From contig VKHL01000005.1 of the NCBI GenBank assembly GCA_015146655.1, positions 124,001 to 188,000 of the forward strand: 64,000 nt of DNA. Reading direction: 5' to 3'. Position 1 is the stretch's first letter, and the number at the start of each line of letters is the position of its first letter. Positions 11,886-25,400 of this stretch are shown here, piece after piece. The notes under the pieces are model-generated. The model saw only the letters and a program-made list of their open reading frames with translations, was not told the origin of the DNA and did no database searches. The translations under genes were made by a program, and so were the position numbers. Source of the DNA: Ochromonas danica. Lineage: Eukaryota > Sar > Chrysophyceae > Chromulinales > Chromulinaceae.

Positions 11886-13138
11886 CTAATAATATGTGCG
11901 GGTTTTCTCCGACGGCCAATAAGAAGGGTAAACCAAATGTCCAGTCACTTGTTGACCATTAAAGTGTACTTTCCCTTCTTCAATATCCTGTACAGCAGCC
12001 TTAGCATCTCTTTTGTCATGAAAGCGTACAAAGGCATAGCCACAATTGGGATCCAAGACTCTTTCAGCCACGACGAGAGGCTTTGGACAGCTCACAGATG
12101 CTATAGGACCGTATCTACTAAAATAATCTTCCATCTCCTTTGACCTAATGCACATACACATACACATACATACACACCAATACCATAATCAAACATCATA
12201 ACACAATCTAATTAGTTTCACAACACTCAAGAAAGAGAATGAAAGAGAGAGCAAGCTTACGTGATGGAATGGTCGAGGTTCTCAATACGAACACCAAAAG
12301 TCTCTCTAGCTTCCTCTGGAATATGAGGAGGAAGGTACTTTAACTCACGAATACTTCCCCAGGGATAACCACTACGAGAAAGACAAGATTCTAATGCAAT
12401 ATCTTGTTTGACTGGTTTAGAGGATCGTATATAAGTTCCATCTTCGACAGGCTCGTTATTAATGCCATGATATCCTGTACCACCTGAGAAGAAGCTTGCC
12501 TGTTTCTTCACAGGACTCACTAGGAGACCATTTAAAGGACTACTCCTATTACTCACACTACTAGTAGTACTAGTAGGAGTTGTAGCAGCAGCAGTAGCAG
12601 CAGCTTGAAGAGTGGTAGGAGTGAGAGAAGTAGTTCTAGGAATGATTGAAGGGAAGGAAGAATGATTGAATCCAATAGGAGAAGTGGATGCAGAAGAAGC
12701 ACTTTCTGATAATACTCGATCAACTGAATCAGAACTTTGAAATCGAATGATGGCAAAGTCTGCAGCAGGACGATGATAACGAGGGTCAGCCATAGGAATA
12801 TAGACATCTTGTACTGGGCCATAGGAATGGAAGACTTCTTTCAGTTTTTCAGGCGTAGCTTGAAGGGGTAAGTGATCAATTCGCACACTATTATTCAGTT
12901 GACTAGGATCTTTTTCAAGGGAGAGAAAAGCTGTTCTTTTTAAACGTGCTTCTTTAGGACCACCTTGACGATACCCTTGACTTATTGGACGTGATGATAA
13001 TCGATGATCTTCATCACGTCCAAATGGTGGGGTAGAATAGAAAGATGATGAAGAAGCAGCTGTTGTTGGTGGAGAAGAAATAGAATAATAATCAGAAGAA
13101 GTAGAAATGGATAATTCTACGTTTGGACGATTTAACAT
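11886..13138 (-). CDS. RNA-binding protein with two RRM domains
   Basis: Two exons can be read, 13138-12261 and 12144-11886, giving 378 aa. The first RRM (about 75-150) shows SVRIDHLPLQATPEKLKEVF and a degenerate RNP1 stretch, AADFAIIRF. The second RRM (about 280-360) spans the intron, with FGVRIENLDHSI joined to SKEMEDYFSRYGPI and the RNP1 stretch CGYAFVRF. Ser/Thr-rich linkers separate the domains. The protein probably binds single-stranded RNA in splicing or mRNA handling, but no orthologue is recognised. Its start faces the giant gene across a 319-bp shared promoter. Confidence 0.8.
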
Positions 13139-13457
13139 GGTGATAAAGAAGAATTCAATAGGATTTGTCTAGTTTGATCTGTCGAATTGAGTGATGAGTC
13201 CGAATCGAATGTCGGAGGTTGAAATCAAATGTGGATGAGAAGCAGTAGAGACAGATCCATGGAAATAGAATGGAATCCATGGAATGACCACATCTAAAGT
13301 TAATGCAGTTTCACCTCTGATCGCTGACTAACGCGTTTCTTCAACGAAGAAAAGTTGTCTCCTCCAACTGAATGGGTGTTGTTGTCTTCTGAAGATTTCT
13401 TTCAGTTTGATGATTGTGAAATTTCATGTTCTCTTTCTTATCCTTATCTTGAAATAA
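13139..13457. promoter_or_regulatory. Divergent promoter, RRM gene / giant HERC-like gene
   Basis: These 319 bp lie between two divergent start codons. They contain the third copy of the 25-bp motif at 13256-13280. No coding frame is seen. Confidence 0.6.
13256..13280 (+). promoter_or_regulatory. Candidate promoter motif, copy 3
   Basis: The sequence reads TCCATGGA, seven bases, then TGGAATCCAT, with the same half sites and spacing as copies 1 and 2 eleven kilobases away. It overlaps a further CCATGGAA palindrome. It lies about 180 bp upstream of the giant gene start. Confidence 0.5.
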
Positions 13458-16400
13458 ATGAATCTTCCACGATCAGCTCAGCTTGAGCTTGTTCTCTTCC
13501 TGCGTACCTTGAAGTTGATTCAATCATGCCCAGGCCTATCCATGGCAACTTTCTTTGAAGATGTCTTGCCTTACTTGAAGACTCTCTCAGCACGGTCTTT
13601 GTCAACCTTCTGGAAGGAAAAGTATGCTAACAGAGAGAAGGAGAAGATTGCCTGTGCTATTGATCTGGCTAAGGTAGAGGGTGAAGGGTCATCCCTATTG
13701 CCTCCACCTCCTCCTCCTCCATCATCTGCCTCAGGGACTCAGCCATCCCATACACAGACACAAACACAGACATCACAGTTGCCAACACCCTCCCAGACAG
13801 TAGCACAGGATATAGGAGATCCTCTATTGCCTATTCCTTCTTCTCCCAATGCTAACCCTTCATCACCTCCTCCTCCTGCTGCTACTACTACTATACCTCC
13901 TCTTGCACGAGATCTACACTATCTTAACCAACCCCTCCCAGAGGATGAGAAACATGACCCTTGTCTCATTGTTCGAACTATCTATGATCATGCCTTAATG
14001 AGCATGTTTCAGTCTTCTAAAGAGGAACAGAATGTTCTCTTACAGGCATGCCTTCTTTTGGCTAGTCGAAGTGGTCGTGCTAGTCATCTCTTACTATGTG
14101 CTTTACTCTCTTTCATTCTCTTTCAAGAAGATCTTTGCTCTATGGAGAAAGACCTTCTACAAGATCTCTATCGATATTCCATGGAATCCATGGAAAGAGA
14201 TGGTAGTGAGACAATAGCAGAAGAGTTAGTGCAAGAACATCTTCGTCTTTCTCGATTCTTCATCAAAGATGAGAAAGAGAATAATGATTCGATTGTCTTT
14301 AGCTTCGGTAAAGCAGATCATGGTAAGCTACAGTTGACTTTACATTAGTAGTAATGGGGTTGTAATTGAGATAGGGTATTACATAAATCATATAGTGTTT
14401 TACACAATTGAAGTGTCAACAACTCATCATGCATGCTGTATTTATCTATGATTATTCTATTATTTAGGGAAATTGGGACATGGTGATTTACAATTAAATC
14501 GAATGATTCCTACCTTGATTGAAGGCCTATCAGGAGAGTCTATTCGTAAAGTGGTATCAATGAGTACCTATGCCTTAGCATGTAGCCAGTGGGGGGGACT
14601 AGTCTACATCTGGGGAACTGGCGGCTCAGCGGGTGCTATGGCTAATGGTCGTCTTAACATCTCCCCACAGATCCTAGAAGCTGTACCTCTCTCTATCCCA
14701 GTCAAAGATATCTCTTGTGGCTTAGGTCATACCTTATTCCTTACTACCCGTGGTACAGTGTGGAGTTGGGGTAATGGAGGGAATGGACGATTAGGATTAG
14801 GAGATGTCTTTGATAGAACTGAAGCCTCTATGATCTATTCCCTTTCAAATGAAGTCATCATTGCTGTACAATGTGGTGCTTCACATAGCTTAGCATTGAC
14901 GAATCATGGACAGGTACAGTAAACTTGTCATACTACAACTACCACGCAACACAATAATAGTTGACACTCCCTTCTCTACCTTCTACCATTAACTGGGATA
15001 GGTTTATAGCTGGGGAAAGAATTCTCAAGGTCAATGTGGTCATGGGAATATGGAAGATATCCTTAAGCCTACCTTGATCAAGAAGTTCTCCACTACCTCT
15101 ATCACCACTACCTCCACCTCCTCGGGGGAGGTGACTATCGTCCAACTAGCTGCTGGATGGGAACATTCTTTAGCTTTATCTCAAACAGGACGAGTCTATA
15201 GCTGGGGGTGTGGCTATAAGGACAGTCGCCGTGGGGTAGTACCCCCAGTGCTAGGCCTGGGACACAGTGAGTGTCGCCCTGCGCCAGAGCCACTCACTTC
15301 CATCGAGGCCATTACCATCACAGCCATTGCTAGTGGCTGGGATCACTGCCTCGCTATGGATCAAGATGGCAAGCTGTTGTCATGGGGAAGTGGTCAGAAT
15401 GGCAAGCTAGGCCATGGTAACGAGGAGAACATCTCTGTGCCCTGCTACCTCTCTGCGCTGGAGGAGGTGCGGGTAGAGACCTTCTCTGCTGGCTGTGAAC
15501 ACAGTGCAGCCATTACTGTTGATGGTGTGCTCTATACCTGGGGACATGGAGATGGTGGTAGACTAGGTCAGGGAGGTAACAGTCCCCAGTTGTCCCCCCG
15601 CCCAGTGCAGGCTATGCGAGAGATGAACCTCAGGTACTGCTACTACCACTACCTCTACTACCACTACCTCTACTAACACTACCTCTACTACCTCTTATGG
15701 TAATGACTTCTGTACCCTGTGTGTTGTATGTTGTGTGCTATGATAGGAGTGTGCATGTGCATTGTGGTGACAAGTTTACTGTGGTGGTAGCTACACCCTC
15801 CTCCTCCTCCTCCTCCACCTCCTCCTCCTCCTGTGGTGAAGTATCTACCACAAAGAAGAAGAAGAACACTATCTCTCTTCACCCTACCCTGGGATGGTCT
15901 TTGAAGATCATTCTGTCTACTTTGAAGAGATCTATTGATACCAAGAAGAAGCAGGAGGAGGAGGAGGAAGTTGATGATGGTAGTCACTCTAGCAAAGTCT
16001 TTCTCTCAGAAGTGATCGATGGACGAAGAAGACAACTAGCAGCACCTCCTACTCCTCCTACCACTCCTCCTGCTCCTCCCTCAGTGGTGACGTTGTCAGG
16101 GCTGGAGCTAGTGGCTACCATCTTCCACTGCATGGTGACTGCGGGTAGGAAGAGACTAGCCATAGGCGGGGACTACCTTCGTCCCTCTCTCACCTCCACC
16201 TCCTCCTCCTACCCCCTCCTCCTGCGCCATCTAGGACGATCTCGAGCTAGTCAACTGCTAGCAGACCTGCAGGAGGACTACGAGTACACCATCGAGATCA
16301 ACGAAGACCTCTACCTGCACCTCTCCTCTCTCTTGGAGCTGCTGTGCACTGACTACATCCACCATGTCAAGGTAATCGCTGGTGTGAAGACCAACGATGA

Positions 16401-19400
16401 AGCAGTAGCAGGAGGAGGAGGAGGAGAAGGGGGTCAGTGGTATCTCCGTGATGATGTGGTAGCCTCCTGCTTCACAGTGTTGTCCTACTTCGAAGCATTG
16501 CATGGAGCATTGCTAGTGGCGAGTTTGAATTTTGATGCCATGGACCTCTTGCTAAGAGACCTCACCTCCTCCTCCTCCTCCGCTGCACAGACAGCTGCAG
16601 GAGGAGGAGGAGGAGCAAGTGGTAGACATGCCTCGACCCCGAGCAGCGCTGCCCAGCTAGTAGCTTTCATCAGCAGACGTGATGACGAAGTGGAACCCAA
16701 CAATAGCAACTACCCTCGCAATGGTAGAGGAGGAGGAGGAGGAGGAGATTCCTACTCCCTTCAAAGCGGGTCAAGTGAGGATGAAGAACGTCCTATTTCC
16801 ATCCACCCTCACGAAGACGAAGATGCGTCCTCTCACTACTACATGCAGCATGGAAGAGGAGGAGGTGGAGGAGGAGGAGGAGGAGGGCCTAGTCGACGGC
16901 AGCGCAACCACAGCCACCGCAGCCAGTTCACGAGAGACAATGTAAGCCTGTTGGACGATGAAGACGACTTTCTGTCTCGCGGGGAGAGCACAGACTTCGA
17001 CAACAACAGTCTAGACGACTCGCTGTCCCATGAAGAGGGTAGCCGCAGTCTACAGGACTACCACCGCCAGCAACCTCCAAGACAACAACAACAGCAGCAG
17101 CAGTCACAGAGAAGACAGCGGCGGGAGGAGGTGGTGGAGCAGCAGGAGGAGGAGGTGGAGGGAGGGTATGTTGGAGATGTCGAGGGCCTCGCTGTCATTG
17201 CAACGGGACCCTTTCTTCGTGACAACAACAACCAACAACAACAACAATTAGAACAAATACAACTGACAACACAACAACTACAAGTAGCCACAGCAGCAGC
17301 TACCACTACCACTACCACTGCCGCTACAACTACTGCTACCACACAAGCACAGCAGCCATCGTCTTCATCTTCCATGCCTTCTCAGAAGAGAGGGTCTTCC
17401 CGCAGAATGATGATAGAAGCTACAGTAGCAGGAGGAGGAGGAGGAGGTATTGACAGTGGTAGTGTAACAGAAGGAGTAGCAGGAGGAGGAGGAGTGGTAG
17501 TGGGTGATACAGTTGACCAAGAGAGTGGTAAGGTAGCTACTGGAGAGGCAACAGGTGTAGCAGGAGGTGTAGGAGGAGATCGCGGGGTAGATAGTCGCAG
17601 TCTGTCTCCTGCGCCTTCCTATGAAAGCTTCCAGAACGACACCAACGATGACCAACCTCACTTGACTAACTACTCCAACGCCTTCGACCTGGACGACGAC
17701 GACCTCTACGATGACGACGAGGACAGTCGAGGAGGAGGAGGAGGAGGTGGTGGTGGTAGCAGGAGGAGGAGGGGGAAGGAGCAGGAGCAGGTGGAGGAGA
17801 GCTATGACTTCCAGCAGGCACTATTGAATTCCATGGAAGTGAGTCGCAAGGAGCGCTGGATGAGGAGGTACATCCGCAAGATAGCTAGCCAGAGAGGAGC
17901 ATCACCTTGTGTACCTCTTCTTCGCAATCAAATCAATGCCTTGGCGTCACAGTGCTACCTCGCTGTGAGAAATGCCACTGCCTTCTACCCTCCTCCTCCA
18001 CCTCCTGCTACCACCACTGCTACTGCTCCTCCTCCTGCTACTACTACCTCCTCCTCTACCTCCTCCCACCTGCCTGTATCCATCGACCATGTCTTGGAGA
18101 GCATCTATTCAGTCTGGGAGAGTTGTCAGATGGCTACCTGGACAGGCTTCGAGATCCTGTACGACCACAGCGAGCAGCAGTCCATCCTCTCGCAAATACT
18201 ACAAGCCCCTGCCTCCTTCCTCTACATCCTACCCGGTATAGTGCAGGGCTTGAAGAGGAAGACAGGACATGACCTGTACGCTACCTTGACTACCTTCTTC
18301 ACTGCTGAGCACATCTTCGATAGCACAGGAGAGGACTACCTCATGGATGACAACACCAATCCTGACCAAACACTATTGCATATGGAAGATGTCTTGTTAG
18401 TATTGGAACAGTTCCAGACCTTGTTTACTTCATCATCTTTTAAAAATGAGGTAGTAGGGGAGGAGGAGGAGGAGGTGGTGGTGGAGCAGGAGCAGGAGGA
18501 GGGGATGGGGGTAGTTCTTCTTAAGTTAATGTCCCAACAAGTCCGTATGGCCTACGCAGAGCTAGCTGGGACTATTGTAGCACTACCAATCGTCTACATC
18601 CGCCAATCAAGTCAAGCCAATCTCTCTCGCTACCTCACAGTGAGCCATGAGATCTACAACCTGCAGATCAAAGAGGTGCTCTACCTGGTCTACGCCTCCA
18701 TCAAGCTGGAAGTGCTAGACCTGCTCTCCTTCTTCTCCTCTCCTCTACACGACCAAGCAGAGGAGCAGGAGCAGGAGCAGGAGGAGGAGGAGCAGGAGGT
18801 GTTGTTCCGCAGCTTCACTCACATCGTGTTGTCTGCTATCTTCAACGACTTCTCCTTCGACTACCACCAGCCACAAACCTCCTTCCATTACTCTCTACTC
18901 TTCCCCTTCGCCTTCCATCTCTTCCTCTTCCTACACGAGCAATGCCAGCGACTGCTACCCTCCTCCTCCACCACCTCCTCCTCCTCCTACCAGGAGAAAG
19001 AGAGAAGGAGCAGGAGGAGGCAAAAGAAGATTGACAAGGTGATGGCTTGGCTGCTGGAAGAATGCAAACCTGTCATGGTCATGCTAGCACATGTCCTGCT
19101 ACACTTGTCCACCCCACCCTCCTCCTCCTCCTGCTACTACCCTGCTAGCCCTCTCATCGCTGTGCACCCCTCCCCTCTACTAGAGAGCGACGAGATGAGG
19201 TGGAAGTCTCTGTGCAGTCGCTTGTCTTCCTCTGAGGCGAGCCTCTTCGCAGGCTTTGTGGAGAGAGCGGTAGTGCAGGCCTTCGCAGAGGTACCACCCC
19301 CTCCTCCTCCTCCTCCTGCTGCTGCTGCTGCTAGTAGTACTACCTCGAGAGAGAAGGAGGAGCAGGAGGAGAAAGAGGTAGTGTTGTCCAAGCTATTGCA

Positions 19401-22400
19401 GTCCTTGGCAGAGCTGTGGACCTCATGGAGAGACAGCAACATGCTAGCACTAGTAGAGGTAGAGCAGCAGGAGCAGGAGCAGGAGGAGGAGGGTAGCAGT
19501 GCTCTAGTCTTCTTCAAGAAGATGATCGGCCTCGTAGTTGGTAGTAGGGAACATTCCATGGATTCCATGGAATACCACATCTACACTACAGTAGTCTCTT
19601 GGCTAGCACCCTCCTCCTCCTCCTCAATGACTGGATCACAGTTGGTTTCAAAGGCATTATCATCAGTAGCCTTGACCTACCATCTATCCTGTCTAACCTC
19701 CTCCTCCACCTCCTCCTCCTCCTCCTCCTCATTGGGTAGTTTGCTGTCTCGCATGAAGTCAATCTTGTCCTCCTCTGACTGGGTCATCAACACTACCTGC
19801 TACTACCCCATGCGATGGGTAGAAGACAATCCCAACCCATTGCTATTCAATAGTCCAGAAGAACTCCAACAAGCGATACGCGAGGTAGTCTCCATCACCT
19901 CCTCCTCCTGCTCCTGCTCCTCCTCCTCCTACAAGAGAGAGAAGAAGAGGCAGAGGGTAAGGCTAGCAGCTCAAAGAGACTTCCCTGCTTCTCGCGAGGC
20001 AGCTGTTCTCTCTTTTGTGCGGCGCAGTCTGCGGGATGGGCGCTACCTCGACCACGTGCTATCACAGGCAGTGTGGCAGCGGGTAGTACGTGTGCATCGT
20101 GAGCACAGCCTGCTACTCTGCCAGGCCATCTACCGCAAGCTACCCGCACTACCCTGGACCTTGCAAGACCTCTTGCTAACGACCTTGTCTACCCGCCTGC
20201 ATGACATGCACAGTGCAGAGTGCTACTCGCCATACAGCCTCGCACAGCAACGATGCTACCGCGACAAGACGATGAAACGGCAGCAGCAGGAGAAGGAGGA
20301 GGAGGATGTAGAGGTGGTAACAGTGGAGCAGTCACAGAGGGTGAGGGAGGAGGAGGGGGGAGGTAGTGGCAGTAGCTCTTCCTCCTCCTCCTCCTCCTCC
20401 CTTCTTCTCTTCTCTGACCTGCTCGAGGGACTGCTAGGCTTGGCCAAGGACTACCTGCAGAGAGCTACCCTTCTCTGCTCCACTACCTCTACCTCTACCT
20501 CTACGAAGCACCGTGTGAATGCTATCCGAGAGATGGGCTACCACATGCGCACTCTTCTCTCCCAGTGCGATGTAGCTCTCCTCTTGAGTTACCAGCCCTC
20601 CTCCTCCTCCTATAGCTCTAGCAAGAGCCACAGCCTCTTCCTTGCCCTCGTTGACACGATCTACCACATCCTCTTCACCTTCTTCGACTATTGCTACCCT
20701 CACCTACCCCGCACTTCTTCCTCCACCACCACCACCGCCTCCTCCTCGTCTACCAGCGAGAGCTACCACGACCGCATGCTCTACCTCTCTCTCTTGCAGA
20801 TGCTACTCATCTTGTTCAAAGACAGCGCCATCTTGATTGACAATTACTTCGCACTCATTCACAGCAGCCAGACAGTAGCAGGAGGAGGAGGAGGAGGAGG
20901 AAGGGTAGATGGCTCTGCTTGCTGTGCTCTGCTACTCGAGAAGACTTTTCGTCTTGAGAAAGCGTTGCGCATCTTCCACGAAGAAGTCAGCGGGCAGTGG
21001 CGCTTCCTGGAGGCATCGGGTAGCGTGTACATCTCCGCCAAGCAGGTGGTGGTGGAGGCTACCTCTCCCATCCTGTCCCCAGGCCTAGCCACTGCTGATG
21101 GTAGCTTTAGCCTCAACTTCTTCCTCTTTGTACCTCGATACCTCCCTCGCCATCTCCTAGTCAAAGAACAGACTAGTAGAGGTAGTGGAGGTAGTGGTAA
21201 CAGTAGTGGTGAAGGTAGTGGTGGTAGTGGTAGCAAGAGAAGGTATTCGATCCATCTTCTGTCTCGACTACCTGAGATTGGAGATATCAACCTCATGGAT
21301 GTCGTCACGAAGAGTCCACTAGACATCGATAATTATACTTTAACATGTCACCTTGTCTATGAAGAAGAAAACCATAATGATGAAGGAGGAGGAGGTGGAG
21401 CAGCAGCAGCAGCAGGAGGAGGAGGAGGAGGAGGAGGTTGCTATAAGAGGTACCTGGAGATCCATCTCATTACCTTCTACTACGAACACGAAGATAGCAA
21501 AGTGCTCGTCAACCTCTCTGCCAATGGCATTCCATCCACTTTGCGTCAGTCCAAGAGAAGGGTAGTGCTCACCTCGCAGGCACTCCCTGAGGGGTGGCAG
21601 GCTGTTACCCTCGACATACAGCAGCACCCCCTCGCTGTGCAGAAGGTAGTGAACGAAGATACCCTCTTTGACAACACTACCACCACCACCTCCTCGAACA
21701 CTACCTCTGGAGCAACAGGAGGAGGAGGTGCGGTAGCGAAGGGTAGTGGTAGCAGTAGCAGCAGGAGGCGTGGGTCTATTCTGAATGACTCTACCTGGGT
21801 AGACCTCTTCATCAACGGTCAGAAGCATGCCTCGAGTGAGACGGTAGGCGGTCGCTGGCCTTTGTACCAGACAGTGGTCATTGGCAAACTACCTGCTCAG
21901 ATTGCTACTGCCTCCTCTCCTCCTCCTCCTGCTACTACTAGTAGTAGTGGTAGTGATGCTCTGCATGAAGAAGATGATCGTGAGGTCATCATTGCAGATG
22001 TCTTGTGGATCCCTTCTACCCTTCATACCACACGACAGACAAGTGGTAGTAGCGAAGGAGGAGCAGGAGGAGGAGGAGGAGGAGGGTGTGGGGAGTACCC
22101 CTGCAGTGTGATGGTCTCCTTGCTCACTACCTGCAACAGTGCGTTAGCCTCTAGCTTGTCTTCTCTCACTCACCTGCAAGACTTGCTACCTCATGATAGC
22201 AAGCAGCCTGGTAGTAGCCTCTTCTCCTCCTCCTCCTCCTCCTTCTCCCTCACCTCCTACCTGCCACTGCTCATGGACCTTATTATACTAGGCAATAGCA
22301 CTACCCAACAGATGGCCTTGCAAGCTTTGCGGAAGATCTTCTCCACCTCGAAGGAGATTGTGCACGACTCTCTGCTAGCCTTCCTAGCACAGAGACACAG

Positions 22401-25400
22401 TCCTCCTCCTCCTGCTACTACCACTCCTCCTCCTCCTGCTACCTTGTCTGACTCTTATTCAGTCAGTAGTGTAGTGGTGGTGGGTAGTGGAGTGCATGCA
22501 GCGTTACAGAACAAACAACACCTTCTCTTCCAGCAGGCTATCCAGTTGTGCTACCACGTCATCGCCTCCTTGACTACCCCTTCTCCTCCTCCTACTCCAA
22601 CCCCTCCTCCTCCTCCTGCTCCTCCGATCACCTCCTCTTGGCCTACCCTGGAGATGCTCTTCTCCATGTGGCAGCGTCGAGTCTATTGGAATCGCATGGC
22701 CATGGAGAGCTATGCTAACGTCTCTCACTGGCTAGCCATCGCAGCAATTGACGAGAACATTCTCTTCCTCGAGGTAGCCAACCTCTTCAACACCCTCTAC
22801 ACCTCCTTCACTATGAGGGGGGAGGACTACCCTCAGACCACTACCTTGTTGATGCAGGCACTGCACAGTGTCAATGAGATGAACTACCTCTACCCTCTCA
22901 CTACCTCTACCACTCCCACTACCACTACCTCCTCCTCCTCCTCCTCCATGGTGATGATGCATCCCAATGCCTATCAAGTAGCAGAGAGATTGATTACCTT
23001 GTCTAACTGTGGTGGATGGTTTCCTTTGGTATTGTGTGGAGGTCAAATCTATCACTCGCCTCGTCGCTCTCCTTCCTACTTCTCTCACCTCTCTACCCTC
23101 TCCATAGGAGGAGGAGCAGGAGGAGGAGGAGGGGTGCTACACCATGTGAGTGACATCAACTACCTCGACATCTTAAAGAAACCTCTCTCTGCCAATCTCC
23201 AGAAGCTGGGATGTGCTACCTATTCAACTGTAGCAGGAGGAGGAGGAGCAGGAGCAGGAGGAGCGGGTAGTCCACTGACTATCAAGACTCTGTACAGTCA
23301 CATGCGATCGATCTACGACCTCCGCTCCTTCACAGAGATGATGAAGACGAAGATCTTGCCTCTCAACAATGTCTACATTGCTAACAGCAGGTACGGCACT
23401 ACCGCCAAGGTGGAGCAGCAGGTGGTGGTGGAGGAGGAGCAGGAGGAGGTAGTGGCGGCTGGTCTTCGTCCTTCTTCCTTGTTCCCCTTCGTGACGTACA
23501 ATAACCACGAGATGGTGTTGTTGCAGTCAGAGCTAGTGCACCTGCTAGACAATGTGCCCTACCTCTCCCACCACCTGCTAGTGCACCAAGCCATGGCAGA
23601 TGTCGTGCTACCCAGTCATGCAGAGCTGGAGAGCTACTTGACGACTATCGTCAACATACATAAGAGACTTCTAGCTGATGGTAGCAACCCTCCTGCTCCT
23701 CCTGCTGCTCCTGCTACTGGTACTACTAGTACTGCTCCAGTCCAGGAGAGTGGCTCTGAGAAAGAGACTACCGCCTTGCACAAGCTCATGCTAACAGTGT
23801 CTTACCTGCGAGCTTGGACAGTGTTGCTAGACGACGTGTTCACGTTGTCAGCGGGACTACCTCGAGACAAGCGCATGCAGGACTACCTCCTGCTCCTCCT
23901 CCCCAACCTCTCCTCCCTCCTCCTCCTAGCCTCCCTCGACCCCATGGACTTCGCCTCGTCTATCTTCGTGGCCAATCAGTTCAAAGGGGTACAAGTGGTA
24001 GTGTTACGCAATCTATTGAGAGAGTCTGACTTGGTCTTCTTGGAGAAGTTATCGTCTAAGCTATTCAAACAATTCGCTGTCAAGCAACAGCAACAACAAC
24101 AACAACAACAAGTACCTCAACAACTAGACCCTAACAATAGCTACCCTGTGGTAGGGAATAGAGAGCTAGCAGAGATGATGCAGATCGTGCCTCTAGCAGG
24201 AGAGGTAGTGGTAACCGAGAACAAAGTGAAGGCTGTCTCTCACTTCCCTTCTATTCGACTAGATGAGGTACATCTCACTCAACACAGTGGTAGATGGTAC
24301 TATGAGGTCATCTTGTTAACAGATGGACTAATGCAGATTGGATGGGCTAATCAAGCTTTTCGATGTGATCCTATTTGTGGTCAAGGTGTAGGAGATCATC
24401 AACAATCATGGGCTTTCGATGGACTCAGGTCAGTCAGTCACTCAGACAGACACATATTACATATATACCTATACCTATACCTATACCTATACCTATACGT
24501 CCTCCTCCTCTACTACTATTACTATTACCCTATACTACACCATTGTTGCATTTGGGATGTTAATGCCATTGTTATGTCAATGATATTGTTAATGTCATTG
24601 TTATGTTAATGGTAATGTTATGTTAATGGTATTGTTATGTTAATGTTATTGTTATGTTAATGTCATTGTTATGTTAATGTTATGTTATTGTTATGTTAAT
24701 GCCATTGTTATGTTAATGGTATTGTTATGTTAATGTTAATGTTATTGTTATGTTAATGTTATTTTAATGTTACTGTTATGTTAATGGTATTGTTATGTTA
24801 ATGGTATTGTTATGTTAATGGTATTGTTATTGTTATGGTATTGTTATGTTAATGGTATTGTTATGTTATTGTTATGTTATTGTTATGGTATTGTTATGTT
24901 AATGGTATTGTTATGTTATTGTTATGTTAATGTCATTGTTATGTTATTGTTATGGTGGTGATAGAGTGAAGAAATGGAATGTGTCAAGTGAGCCTTATGG
25001 TCGAAGATGGCGTCTAGGAGATGTTTTGGGAGTTCTAGTGGACATGGACCTCTTGGAGATGACCTTCTTCCTCAATGGTACCTACACTAATCTACCCTAG
25101 TCTACACTACACTACACACTATACACCTCTACCCTACACACCTCTACCTACACTACACTATGCTACCCTGTGCTATGATATGATGTGTTATGCTATGCTA
25201 TGCTCACTCACTGTTATCATGGTGTCTCTGTGTGTGTCTATACTGTAGGTGAGAGTTTGGGCACTGCCTTCGAAGACTTCACCAGTAGTAACACTAGTGG
25301 TAGTGGTAGTGGTAGCAGTCACTGTCACGATCTGTTCCCCGCGCTGTCTCTTAATGTTCGTCAAAGTGTTCGCTTGAACTTCGGACAGCAGCGCTTCCTC

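Noticed and set aside
20256-23508. Several antisense frames of 60-160 codons across the giant gene
   Set aside because: They are produced by GGA/TCC repeats and carry no domain.
24541-24960. Repeated units considered as a CRISPR array
   Set aside because: Units are contiguous and degenerate without unique spacers, and the host is a eukaryote.
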